From Trueperella pyogenes (lineage in GTDB: Bacteria; Actinomycetota; Actinomycetes; Actinomycetales; Actinomycetaceae): a DNA stretch of 64,000 nucleotides. A program made the translations under genes and the position numbers. The stretch's first letter is position 1; each line of letters starts with the position of its first letter. The stretch covers positions 2,205,746-2,269,745 of the forward strand of contig NZ_UHHW01000002.1 of the NCBI RefSeq assembly GCF_900460345.1. Direction: 5' to 3'. The notes beneath the pieces are model-generated. The model was given only the letters and a program-made list of their open reading frames with translations. It was not told the DNA's origin and did not search any database. Below are positions 9,179 through 17,433 of this stretch, in pieces.

Positions 9179-10489
9179 CTATTTCAAGCCCATCCAGGCG
9201 TCTGAGCGTATCCGCCATCTCATCGTCGCACCCCGCACCGACATAAAAATCACTGCATATCCGACCCACAGCAGCAACATGCCTGGTGTACCCCAGTTTT
9301 TGCCCGGCCCGGTGAAGAAAACTGCCACGGGAGCAAAAGCCGCCAACGCGATCAGCATGTAGCTGGCGAGCTTGCGGGTGTCGCCTGCGCCGATCAGTAC
9401 GCCGTCGAGCATGTAGGCCACCGCCGCAACCGGCATCGCGGCCGAAGTGATCCACATGGCCTGCGTGGCCAACCAGGCCACTTCGGCGTCGGTACTCATC
9501 ACCTTTGGGATCACGAAAGCGAGCCCTGCACTCACGACGCCGAGCGCCAACCCCACCCGCATGCCGTAAAGCAGGCATCGGTGCAGCACGAGGCGCACGC
9601 GCTCCCGATTGCCCGATCCCAAGCCCTGACCCACTAGAATCTGGGCGGCGGTCGCCAACGCGTCAAGCCCGTAGGCGGCAAAATTCCACATCGTCATGAC
9701 GATCTGATTAGCCGCCAGTGCGAGCGTGCCAAGACCAGTGGCGGCCGATATCTGAAGCACGATAGCTGCGCGTAGCGAGAGTGTTCGGATGATGAGGGGA
9801 ACGGCGTCGCGAACAGCGTGGAGCACCCCGACGCCACTGGGCCGCAGCGGCACCTCGTGAGTGCGTGCCAGGCCACGGACTATCCAGGCGAGGTAGCCGC
9901 CCATGGCAGTCTGGGAAAGAGCTGTTCCCGCGCCGGCTCCGGCCACACCCATGCCGACCCCGTAGATGAGCACTGCGTTAAGCGGGATGTTGGCGAGCGC
10001 GCCGATCGTGGCGGCGATCAGGGGCGTGCGAGTGTCAGCAAAGCCGCGCAAAGTGCCAGTGGCCGCGAGGACGAGGAGCATGCCCGGTAGACCAAATGCC
10101 GAGGCCTGGGCGTAGGACGCGGCCTGGTCCAGCACATCTGCCTCCGGGCCGAACCAGCCCAGAACAAACTTCGCCCCTGCCGCAAGGAATATCCCGAGCA
10201 CGACGCCGAGGCCCACCGCCAACCACATTCCATCCAGACCCTGGCGCAGTCCCAGACCCGGTTTGCCTGCGCCGACGAAACGTGCGGTGGCTGCCGTCGT
10301 CGCATAGGAAAGAAAGATACAGACTCCGACGAGCGTGGTGAGGATCGTGGATGCCAGCGACAGACCCGCAAGGGGGTTTGCGCCGAGGTGACCAATCATT
10401 GTCGTATCCACAGCGACCAGGAGCGGCTCGGCGAGGAGCGTGGCAAGAGAGGGTAGGGCGAGTTGGCGTATCTGGCGGTCGATGTTCAC
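9179..10489 (-). CDS. MATE family efflux transporter (DinF-like)
   Basis: A 436-residue protein with 12 predicted membrane helices in two homologous halves. The N-terminus has the family motif LALPSLATLLAEPLLVAVDTT, where the conserved Pro and Asp of helix 1 sit, and the second half has a similar A/G-rich helix pattern (GLDALATAAQILVGQGLGSG). MATE proteins export drugs or metabolites using a Na+ or H+ gradient; the substrate here is unknown. The start is GTG at 10489, 9 bases after the upstream basic-protein gene, so the two are probably one transcript. Confidence 0.9.
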   Translation of the reverse strand: MNIDRQIRQLALPSLATLLAEPLLVAVDTTMIGHLGANPLAGLSLASTILTTLVGVCIFLSYATTAATARFVGAGKPGLGLRQGLDGMWLAVGLGVVLGIFLAAGAKFVLGWFGPEADVLDQAASYAQASAFGLPGMLLVLAATGTLRGFADTRTPLIAATIGALANIPLNAVLIYGVGMGVAGAGAGTALSQTAMGGYLAWIVRGLARTHEVPLRPSGVGVLHAVRDAVPLIIRTLSLRAAIVLQISAATGLGTLALAANQIVMTMWNFAAYGLDALATAAQILVGQGLGSGNRERVRLVLHRCLLYGMRVGLALGVVSAGLAFVIPKVMSTDAEVAWLATQAMWITSAAMPVAAVAYMLDGVLIGAGDTRKLASYMLIALAAFAPVAVFFTGPGKNWGTPGMLLLWVGYAVIFMSVRGATMRWRIRSDAWMGLK

Positions 10490-10497
10490 GGGTTGAG

Positions 10498-11031
10498 TCA
10501 GTGTGTCGCGGGCTTCGTGGGGGAATCTGGCGTGGTCTCCTGGACGACGACATTGCGGTTAGCCTCCGGATCCCCTTCCATCCACGCCTTGTATTCCTCC
10601 TTGGTGAGTTCGACGCCGTCGAGAAGGAAACCTGAACTATTGGGGATGGTGTTTTTCCACGATGAGGTGAGGCGATCATTGGAAAAGTTCTTTAACGCTC
10701 GATCAGCGCTGGCGAAAAAAGACGTGTTAGTGCAAGTTGTGACGCCGACGAGCCGGCCGACTGTGTGCGACGACGACACTGAGGATTTTTGCTGCGCGGA
10801 ACTGCGCGGACCGAGCGAGGCGGGCTGGGCAGGTTGGGCGGCATGCGGAGCGCGGCGTGCTTGCTCGCGGGCGCGGCGCTTTTCGCGCTTCTTGCGGCGC
10901 TTGTCGGCCTTCGCATAGTCACCGGCGAGGAACGGGGACTCAAGGCTTTCTGAGTTGCGCGGAAGGGAGAATCGGCGTCGTGAAGATACCCATGCCGAGC
11001 CGGTTGTGTTGTCTGACTGGAAGCTGACCAT
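10498..11031 (-). CDS. Hypothetical basic protein
   Basis: A 177-residue protein without recognisable enzyme motifs. It has a strongly basic block near residues 43-60 (DKRRKKREKRRAREQARR), a Ser/Ala/Pro-rich middle, and a C-terminal part with LTKEEYKAWMEGDPEANRN followed by a Thr/Pro tail. There is no signal peptide or membrane segment. The AAAGGAGGATCT-ATG start region is an excellent ribosome binding site, so I take it as real. The basic block could bind nucleic acid or the membrane, but this is a guess. It is the first gene of a probable operon with the MATE exporter. Confidence 0.65.
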   Translation of the reverse strand: MVSFQSDNTTGSAWVSSRRRFSLPRNSESLESPFLAGDYAKADKRRKKREKRRAREQARRAPHAAQPAQPASLGPRSSAQQKSSVSSSHTVGRLVGVTTCTNTSFFASADRALKNFSNDRLTSSWKNTIPNSSGFLLDGVELTKEEYKAWMEGDPEANRNVVVQETTPDSPTKPATH

Positions 11032-11170
11032 AGATCCTCCTTTGTTATTCCTAGGATACGGTAGGTCGCCGTCGATCCGTTGGCCTTGGGGAGGGCAGCC
11101 CGTGCGCCGTGGGTGTGTTCTTCAAGTAGGTGGGTAAGAAAATCTGCAAACGCATTTTGTTACACCGATG

Positions 11171-11380
11171 TTTTCCACCGTTGTGGATTTTCCTGTCGAC
11201 GAATTGACGGTGAAAACTCGCTATCTGTCCACAATTCACAGCAGATGTGTGTAAGCCTGTGGATAACTGGGCAGGTTTTCCCTCTTATTTCCACAGATAT
11301 CCTTCTCGTGTCCACAGTATTTCTTCAACAATTCACAGCGAGGCGCGCGAGAATGGGGATAACTCCCGGCTTGTGGATAA
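11171..11380. other. Cluster of DnaA boxes upstream of dnaB
   Basis: The 440-base gap before dnaB contains perfect DnaA boxes TGTGGATAA at 11258-11266 and 11372-11380, a one-mismatch box TGGGGATAA at 11354-11362, a near-consensus TTTTCCACC at 11171-11179, and two-mismatch boxes ending TCCACA at 11225-11233, 11287-11295 and 11308-11316. Seven or eight sites in 210 bases, in both orientations, is far above chance. It may be a DnaA-binding locus that controls dnaB or replication initiation. The rest of the gap (11032-11170) holds the start region of the upstream minus-strand gene and nothing else that I recognise. Confidence 0.6.
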
Positions 11381-11472
11381 ATTTCGATTTGAGAACCGCA
11401 ATAAACACGAGGCGTTACCTTTCGCGGCCCCCGGCAGGTAAGGTCTAAGCGAGAAAGAACAAAGGAGGGTTC

Positions 11473-12807
11473 GTGAACGAGGTTGCGTTCGACCGTGTGC
11501 CGCCACAGGACCTGGAGGCAGAGCGTTCGGTGCTTGGCGGCATGATGATTAACAAGGATGCGATTGCAGACGTCCTCGAGGTTTTGCAGGGGGAGGACTT
11601 CTACCGCCCCGCACACACGTCGATCTACGCCGTGATCCTCGACCTCTTCAGCCGCGGCGAGCCAGCCGACGCCGTCACGGTCTCCGCCGAGCTCCAACGC
11701 CGCGGCGAACTCGACCGCATCGGCGGGCGCACCTACATCTTCGACCTCGTCAACGGTGTGCCAACCGCCGCGAACACCGGCTACTACGCCCACATCGTCC
11801 GTGAGCAGGCCCAGTTGCGATCGCTTATCGAGGTGGGCACCCGCATCACCCAGCTTGGCTACACCACCGACGGCGCGGACGTTGCCGAATTGCTCAATAC
11901 GGCTCAGTCCGAGGTCTTCCAGATGACTGAGTCGCGCACGAAGAACGACTACGCTTCCTTCCACGACATCGTCCCAGGCCTCATCGAAGAGCTCGAGATC
12001 AACGCGAGCCGCGACGGCGCCGTCTCCGGCCTCGCTACCGGTTTCCACGATCTCGACGGCGTGCTCAACGGCCTGCGCCCCGGCCAAATGGTCATCGTGG
12101 CCGCCCGCCCCGGCATGGGCAAGACGACGATCGCGATGGACTTTTGCAGGCACATCGCTTTCCGTGAGCACAAGCCGGTTGCCTTCTTCTCCTTGGAAAT
12201 GGGCCGAACAGAGCTGGCTATGCGCGTGCTTGCCGCCGAAGGCGAGATCCCGCTGTCCGCGCTCATTTCGGGCGATATCCGCCAAAATCAGTGGGAGCGC
12301 ATCTCCAAGACCCTCGCCCGGATCGCGGAGGGCCCGCTGTATGTGGACGATTCGCCGAATTTGACGATGATGGAAATCCGCGCGAAATCGCGCCGGATGC
12401 GCCAGCAGCACGGTATCGAATTGATCGTCATCGACTACCTCCAGCTGCTGACCTCCGGCGGCAGAACACCAGAATCCCGCCAACAGGAAGTCTCCGAGTT
12501 CTCCCGCTCGATCAAGCTTCTGGCCAAGGAGCTCGACGTGCCGATCATCGCCATCGCCCAGCTCAACCGCAACCCCGAACAGCGTAACGACAAGACGCCA
12601 CAGGTCTCCGACCTGCGCGAATCTGGTTCGCTCGAGCAGGACGCCGACGTCGTCATGCTCATCAACCGCCCCCAAGCCGAGGACGGCTCGCTCGACATGC
12701 CCCCGGCGGAAGTGATAGTCGGCAAGAACCGTTCGGGACCGACGGCCAAGATCGAACTCGCCTTCCAGGGCAATTACACGCGCTTCGCCAGCTTCGGCGG
12801 AGAGTAG
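11473..12807 (+). CDS. dnaB: Replicative DNA helicase DnaB
   Basis: A 444-residue hexameric 5'-3' helicase that unwinds DNA at the replication fork. The N-terminal domain (VPPQDLEAERSVLGGMM, residues 5-110) is the primase-interacting collar. The RecA-like motor has Walker A GMGKT (about 214-218), EMGRTELAMR, Walker B VIVIDYLQLL, the QLNRNPEQR segment and DLRESGSLEQDAD. There is no intein insertion. The start is GTG at 11473 behind AAAGGAGGG. It normally sits close to rplI in actinobacteria; here three minus-strand genes and the DnaA-box cluster separate them. Confidence 0.98.
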   Translation: MNEVAFDRVPPQDLEAERSVLGGMMINKDAIADVLEVLQGEDFYRPAHTSIYAVILDLFSRGEPADAVTVSAELQRRGELDRIGGRTYIFDLVNGVPTAANTGYYAHIVREQAQLRSLIEVGTRITQLGYTTDGADVAELLNTAQSEVFQMTESRTKNDYASFHDIVPGLIEELEINASRDGAVSGLATGFHDLDGVLNGLRPGQMVIVAARPGMGKTTIAMDFCRHIAFREHKPVAFFSLEMGRTELAMRVLAAEGEIPLSALISGDIRQNQWERISKTLARIAEGPLYVDDSPNLTMMEIRAKSRRMRQQHGIELIVIDYLQLLTSGGRTPESRQQEVSEFSRSIKLLAKELDVPIIAIAQLNRNPEQRNDKTPQVSDLRESGSLEQDADVVMLINRPQAEDGSLDMPPAEVIVGKNRSGPTAKIELAFQGNYTRFASFGGE

Positions 12808-12908
12808 CGCGACGGCGTCGTGCACATCTGAGCCTGGGCACACGTGACGCATCTGATAGACGCCACCACCAGTCTCGACTAGCCTGTACCGGGCAGAGGA
12901 GATGGTGC

Positions 12909-14198
12909 ATGTCGCGCACGTTTGAGTCGTTTGAGGTCAGGAATTACCGCTACTTCTTCGCGGGGGCATTGGTATCGAATGTGGGGGCATGGATCTACCG
13001 GATCGCCCAGGACTGGCTGGTGCTCACCGAATTGACGGCCGGATCTTCCACGGCACTCGGTGTGGTCACGGCGCTACAGTTCCTCGCGATCCCGTTCCTA
13101 GCACCCTATGGCGGCGGCGTCGCCGACCGCTTCGACAAACGCAAGATTCTCCTGATCAGCCAGGCTTTTCTCATGATGAATGCGGTGGTCATGTGGCTGC
13201 TGGTGTTCACGGGCGTCGTCCAGCTGTGGCACATTTATGCACTCGCATTCGCCCAAGGCGTGGTCATCGCGTTCGACAACCCGGCACGGCAGGCTTTCGT
13301 GCCCGAAATCGTCTCCCAGGAGCGGCTCTCGAATGCAGTCGGCCTGAACTCAACATCGTTCAATGCCGCCCGCCTCATCGGGCCAGGCGCGGCGGGCTTC
13401 ATGATCGCCGCTTTCCACGACGACGTCGCCCCCGCCCTCCTCATCAACGCCCTGTCCTTCGTGGGCATGTTTGCGGCACTGCTCATGATGAAGACCGACG
13501 AACTCCACCCTTCCCCACGGGCGGCAAAGAAGGGCGCCACCCGTGGCGGCTTCAGATACGTGCGCTCCAAGCCGGACATCGTCGTGCTGCTGGTGATCGT
13601 GTTCATGCTCGGCACATTCGGACTCAACTTCCAGATTTTCAACGCGACGATGGCCACCGAGGTCTTTGGTAAGGGGTCGGGCGAATACGGGATCCTCGGC
13701 ACGATCATGGCGATCGGCACGTTGGCGGGTGCGCTCGCGGCTGCGCGGCGCCGCCGCCCCCGCCTGCGCACGATCCTGCTGGCGCTGATGGCTTTTTCCC
13801 TGTCGACGATCGCGGCGGGCTTCGCGCCAAATTTCGCCACGTTCGCGCTCCTGCTCGTGCCGGCGGGATTCTTTTCGTTGACCGTGATGACGAGCGCGAA
13901 CGCGGCCGTGCAGCTTGCCTCCGATCCGCTGTTTCGCGGGCGGGTTATGGCGATCTACATGGCGATCTTCTTAGGCGGCACTCCGCTGGGAGCGCCGATT
14001 ATCGGTTTGCTCGGCGACGTGATAGGCCCGCGCTCGACGCTGCTCGTCGGCGGCGGGTTGAACCTCATCACCGTGATCGGCATCCTGGTCTACTTCCACA
14101 CGAAAGGCATGCGGATCCGCCTCCGGATCAGCAAGTACCTGCCCCGCGTCCACGCGGAGTGGACAGTGCAGGCTAATGAGAAAATGGTCGGCATGTGA
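12909..14198 (+). CDS. MFS transporter (MFS_3, EntS-like group)
   Basis: A 429-residue permease with 12 predicted helices. It starts with FESFEVRNYRYFFAGALVSN, the typical N-terminus of the MFS_3 group, followed by PYGGGVADRFDKRK (motif A between helices 2 and 3) and FDNPARQAFVPEIV. These proteins are proton-driven exporters of siderophores or drugs; the substrate is unknown. A -10-like TAGCCT and AGAGGAG precede the ATG at 12909. Its last 26 bases overlap the 3' end of the converging TatD gene. Confidence 0.88.
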   Translation: MSRTFESFEVRNYRYFFAGALVSNVGAWIYRIAQDWLVLTELTAGSSTALGVVTALQFLAIPFLAPYGGGVADRFDKRKILLISQAFLMMNAVVMWLLVFTGVVQLWHIYALAFAQGVVIAFDNPARQAFVPEIVSQERLSNAVGLNSTSFNAARLIGPGAAGFMIAAFHDDVAPALLINALSFVGMFAALLMMKTDELHPSPRAAKKGATRGGFRYVRSKPDIVVLLVIVFMLGTFGLNFQIFNATMATEVFGKGSGEYGILGTIMAIGTLAGALAAARRRRPRLRTILLALMAFSLSTIAAGFAPNFATFALLLVPAGFFSLTVMTSANAAVQLASDPLFRGRVMAIYMAIFLGGTPLGAPIIGLLGDVIGPRSTLLVGGGLNLITVIGILVYFHTKGMRIRLRISKYLPRVHAEWTVQANEKMVGM

Positions 14199-15003
14199 CG
14201 CCATACAGGCGCTCGGTGGTGGCCGCGACGGCGGCGGTGATCTCCTCTTCGTCGACGCCGCGCAGCTTAGCCAGCGCCGATAGCGTGGACGCGAGGGTGG
14301 ACACGACGTCGTTGGCAGTTTCCCGCGCATTCGGAGTCGGCGAGTCAGGCGAGGTGGGTAGATCCGTTTCCAATAGCAGACGATCTGCGGGGACGCGGGC
14401 AAGGTAGGCGTGCCCGCGTTTTGACTGAAGCATCGCGGGATTGACGGACAGGTAGTGACCAGCACGGATCAGGCGGGTGAGTTCGTCGCTGGTGCCACCA
14501 AAACGATGAAAAACAGCTATGACGCGGGAATCGGGGCGACGAGCGGTGCTGGAGCCAGATGATTCGAGCAGGTCAAGGACGGTGCTGGCACTCCGAACAG
14601 TGTGAATCGACAAGATGTGCGGGTCGCTAAGTGAGGTGGCGTCTATATGGTCAAGCAGGCGGCGGAAGACGTCAGTTTGTAGATCGGCGGGCACCTCAGT
14701 GAGACGGCGCGGGGCAAAGTCGAGGCCAACCTCCCCGACGAAGCGAGTCCGGGTGAGCGCGTCGGCGAACACACGCAGCTGCGCAGCGTAATCCGGACCG
14801 ATGTGCCACGGGTGGTATCCGACGGAGAGCCGTGGCCCGGCGTCGTGCGCTGATTCCGCGGCTTCGAGGCGGACAAAGGCTGAGGGAGTGAGCGTCTGTG
14901 CGACGACGCAGGCGCCGCGGCGAGCAAGCTCAGCCACGAAGGGTGCGCGTTCTTGGGGCGGCAGGAAGTCGTAGTGAAAGTGGGTGTCAAGGAGCATGGT
15001 CAC
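14173..15003 (-). CDS. TatD family metal-dependent hydrolase
   Basis: A 276-residue TIM-barrel nuclease/hydrolase of the amidohydrolase superfamily. Metal-binding motifs appear in order: DTHFHYD near the start, GEVGLD near 93, SIHT near 130, VFHRFGG near 170 and ETDLP near 213. TatD proteins act as 3'-5' exonucleases or D-tyrosyl-tRNA-like hydrolases. The GTG start at 15003 overlaps the stop of the upstream tcdA-like gene in a GTGA arrangement, pointing to translational coupling. The sequence is somewhat diverged from classical TatD, so the substrate is uncertain. Confidence 0.85.
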   Translation of the reverse strand: MTMLLDTHFHYDFLPPQERAPFVAELARRGACVVAQTLTPSAFVRLEAAESAHDAGPRLSVGYHPWHIGPDYAAQLRVFADALTRTRFVGEVGLDFAPRRLTEVPADLQTDVFRRLLDHIDATSLSDPHILSIHTVRSASTVLDLLESSGSSTARRPDSRVIAVFHRFGGTSDELTRLIRAGHYLSVNPAMLQSKRGHAYLARVPADRLLLETDLPTSPDSPTPNARETANDVVSTLASTLSALAKLRGVDEEEITAAVAATTERLYGVTCRPFSH

Positions 15004-15776
15004 GACTGGGTGGGAGGCTGATTTTCGTCCGCAGGGCCGCCGATCCGCGGGGCCAGTGGCAGCGGCTCTAAGCCGACCAAGCGGCGAATAACCTTACCCG
15101 CGAGCATCTGTCCCATGATGGGCGGCATGTAACTCATCGTGCCAAGCGTCTCGGCTTTGGACCCGCCGCCCTTGCGCGGAAGCGAAGCGGGCACTTCCGT
15201 GGAGTAGAGGACTTCTAGGCCGCGAATACGGCGTCGCATACACACGAGGCGGATAGCTTTGGCGAGCGGGCAATACTCGGTCTTGTTGATCTTGGAAAAG
15301 GTGAGTTTTGCGGGGTCAAACTTGTTCGCACCGCCCATGGAGGAGATGAGGTGGACGCCGTTTTGTGCACACCACTGGGCGATTTCGATCTTGCTGGCCA
15401 CGACGTCGATACAATCGATGACGTAATCCGGCCGAGGAAACTGCGCGAAGACCTCGGCGAGATTGTCGCGGTTGATGTAGACCTGCTGGGCGTAAGTGAC
15501 GCAGTCAGGGTTGATGTCGGCCACCATCTCGGCCATGACCTGGGCCTTTACCTTGCCGACAGTAGAGACGAAAGCGATAGCCTGCCGGTTGATGTTGCTT
15601 TCCTCGACGACGTCGCGGTCGAGGAGGATCAGCCTGCCGACGCCGCCGCGAGCCAGCGCCTCTGCACAGCTCGAGCCGACGCCGCCCAGACCGACCACCA
15701 TGACGGTGGATGCAGACAGCCGTGCCAGGCCCTCCTGGCCAAGGAGGAGCTCAAGGCGGGCAAAGCGATCAGTCAT
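15000..15776 (-). CDS. tcdA: tRNA threonylcarbamoyladenosine dehydratase (TcdA/ThiF-HesA family)
   Basis: An E1-like adenylating enzyme of about 258 residues. The N-terminus has RFARLELLLGQEGLARL, the Rossmann nucleotide-binding site GLGGVGSSCAEALARGGVG and DRDVVEESNINRQ, and further on CIDVVASKIE and the characteristic EYCPLAKAIRLVCMRRR. In other bacteria TcdA cyclises t6A37 of tRNA to ct6A. I chose the ATG at 15776; 15800 is possible. Starts further upstream would run into the IS-end-like repeat at 15906 and are unlikely. It is coupled to the TatD gene by a GTGA overlap. Confidence 0.88.
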   Translation of the reverse strand: MTDRFARLELLLGQEGLARLSASTVMVVGLGGVGSSCAEALARGGVGRLILLDRDVVEESNINRQAIAFVSTVGKVKAQVMAEMVADINPDCVTYAQQVYINRDNLAEVFAQFPRPDYVIDCIDVVASKIEIAQWCAQNGVHLISSMGGANKFDPAKLTFSKINKTEYCPLAKAIRLVCMRRRIRGLEVLYSTEVPASLPRKGGGSKAETLGTMSYMPPIMGQMLAGKVIRRLVGLEPLPLAPRIGGPADENQPPTQS

Positions 15777-15905
15777 GCGCTCTCGATTCTGTACGGCCAT
15801 GCGTTCAAGGATAGCGGATGGGCTTACGCGTGTACCCTCTGGCGGGTGAGAGTCCGGTTGATGGGCGAGGGGTTTTGGCCCGCAGCCCACTTGTTTCCCA
15901 TTCGC

Positions 15906-16122
15906 CGACAGTTCTTTTGAAAATACCGGCCACCGATTCAAATACGGGCCAGGTAGACAAAATATTCAAAAGAACTGTCGGGATGCGGGAAGCGAGCACC
16001 GGGCTACGGGTTAGACAAAGCCTACCCCTGAGCCCACCTCAGCCCCACAGCTCAAGAACCCCGAATTCCCGCACCGAACAACAAAAGTGACCTCATACTG
16101 ACTCACAACAAGGCTGACACAC
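15906..16122. repeat. IS-end-like repeat, copy A
   Basis: An inverted pair of the 18-20 base element CGACAGTTCTTTTGAAAATA (15906-15925 and, reversed, 15963-15980) is followed by about 100 bases (16020-16122) that reappear, reverse-complemented and diverged, at 34684-34800. The shared part includes GCGGGAATTxGGGGTTCTTG and CTTGTTGTGAGTCAGTATG when read on the minus strand. No transposase gene is present. It looks like the end or remnant of an insertion element or a MITE. The gap 15777-16207 holds this repeat and otherwise nothing I recognise. Confidence 0.6.
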
Positions 16123-16207
16123 AGGGCGAGGAGGCTTATAGGCTAGACACTAACGACGCCCGAATAAGTGCGTACGGTAATTCTGATCAGATTCGCGGTT
16201 ATCCTTC

Positions 16208-16659
16208 GTGGCTCGTTGCAGGATTTTGGGTAGTGCGATCGAATCTGCTCTACGCTCGCTCGTGACAAAACGAGATTATGTGCGAGCTCGGTCAATTGAC
16301 GAGGCCAGAGACGCATCTGCTGAGGTGCTGGGTGCCCCGATCTCAGGTGCACTATATGGCGTGCAGCAAGCTTTCACTTCCTGCCCAGCGCCTTGGCTGG
16401 ATTCCGGCGGATCCGGCATACGCGAGCGATGATGGCTCTGACCTTGAACAGCATTGCTGTTAATCTGGGTAATTTCCTGCTCATGACAACAGTCACGTTG
16501 CTACTCTTGTCCCGCTCTGTGAGTTCCGTAATCATCGGATTGATTGCGACTGCCGAGACGACAGGAATTTTGTTGGGGTCAGCTCTCGCCGCGAAAATTT
16601 CCACACGCGTCCCGACCGGATCTCTTCTCGATATGTGTCGTGCTATATCCGACCGTTAG
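16208..16659 (+). pseudogene. MFS transporter fragment (frameshifted, truncated at both ends)
   Basis: Two overlapping frames together make one MFS segment. The frame at 16208-16380 reads SLVTKRDYVRARSIDEARDA and LGAPISGALYGVQQAF, matching the middle of an MFS_3 exporter. After a frameshift near 16375-16390 the second frame continues AGFRRIRHTRAMMALTLNSI followed by two hydrophobic helices up to 16659. The N-terminal helices and the last third are missing. The remnant sits next to repeat copy A, in a lower-GC patch, which fits decay of transferred DNA. Confidence 0.7.
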
Positions 16660-16753
16660 GGCAATCCCGAAGCCGGAACTCTGGCCGGTTCCTGAAGAAT
16701 AAAGAGCTTGGAATCACTCGGGGATGGACTAATGCAACCAAGATCGCTGTTAT

Positions 16754-17422
16754 TTACCCGAGTTCCGCCTGCAGTTTTGTGAAGAACTCCCACTGGTGGT
16801 CAAGATTGGCGATCCACATTTCGTGAGCTGGGGTGGTCGAGCACGCGTAGTCATATTGCTGGCGCAGATTGTTGAGGTAGTCAGCGGCAAACTCGCGCTG
16901 CTGTGCAGTCGTTTTATTCATGAAGTCCACATAGCGCAGCGTGTCCGCGATGCGGTAGGTGGAGAAACGATCGATGTTGTCGCAATCCCCAATTGACCTC
17001 GCCAGCACACTCGGCTCGCCGACGAACGTGAGATACGGCCTGCCCGCGGCGTCGCGATCCGTGCCCTCGTCGTCTCGCGGATTGCACCGCCCGTCCACAT
17101 GCATGGCAATACCTTGGACGATCTCATCGGCGACTGGCGCGGTGAAGCCAGCTTGGGCAAAGTAATCCTTGACCACCAGCGCTCCCGCGCGGCCATGATC
17201 GACTGGAACGGCGTCGTCGTACTTGCCGATGTCATGTAAGAGGCAGCCCAATTCGAGCGCGGCGACGTCGAGACCTGCGGCTTGTGCCACGCGCCTGCCG
17301 ATCCGAGCCACGCGCAAGCAGTGCTCATAGCGGTAGCGCCGCGCGCCTTCCGAGGCGCGCGAGGCCGCCAAGTGCTTAAAAAGAAACACTTTAGCGGCCT
17401 CGAAATCGGGTGTGGCAGTCAC
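16754..17422 (-). CDS. HD domain phosphohydrolase
   Basis: A 222-residue protein with the HD superfamily metal-binding pattern: RYEHCLRVARIG (first His), LLHDIGKYDD (the HD pair), then HGRAGA and AMHVDG. HD proteins hydrolyse phosphomonoesters or nucleotides; this one resembles small stand-alone phosphohydrolases and the natural substrate is not evident. The GTG at 17422 is preferred over the ATG at 17446 because AGAAGG lies 7 bases upstream and the former would overlap the preceding gene. It is the last gene of a probable operon with the ThiD/PdxK-like kinase. Confidence 0.8.
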   Translation of the reverse strand: MTATPDFEAAKVFLFKHLAASRASEGARRYRYEHCLRVARIGRRVAQAAGLDVAALELGCLLHDIGKYDDAVPVDHGRAGALVVKDYFAQAGFTAPVADEIVQGIAMHVDGRCNPRDDEGTDRDAAGRPYLTFVGEPSVLARSIGDCDNIDRFSTYRIADTLRYVDFMNKTTAQQREFAADYLNNLRQQYDYACSTTPAHEMWIANLDHQWEFFTKLQAELG

Positions 17423-17433
17423 GTGCTCGCCTT

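Noticed and set aside
11171..11380. Calling the DnaA-box cluster oriC
   Set aside because: No dnaA, dnaN or rpmH nearby and no clear AT-rich unwinding element; retained only as a DnaA-binding cluster.
11236..12852. A 538-residue minus-strand open frame across dnaB
   Set aside because: It is antisense to the unmistakable dnaB; high-GC codon structure keeps the opposite frame open. No ribosome binding site or domain.
15801..15941. Start of tcdA at 15941
   Set aside because: This extension runs into the IS-end-like repeat and lacks similarity to TcdA proteins.
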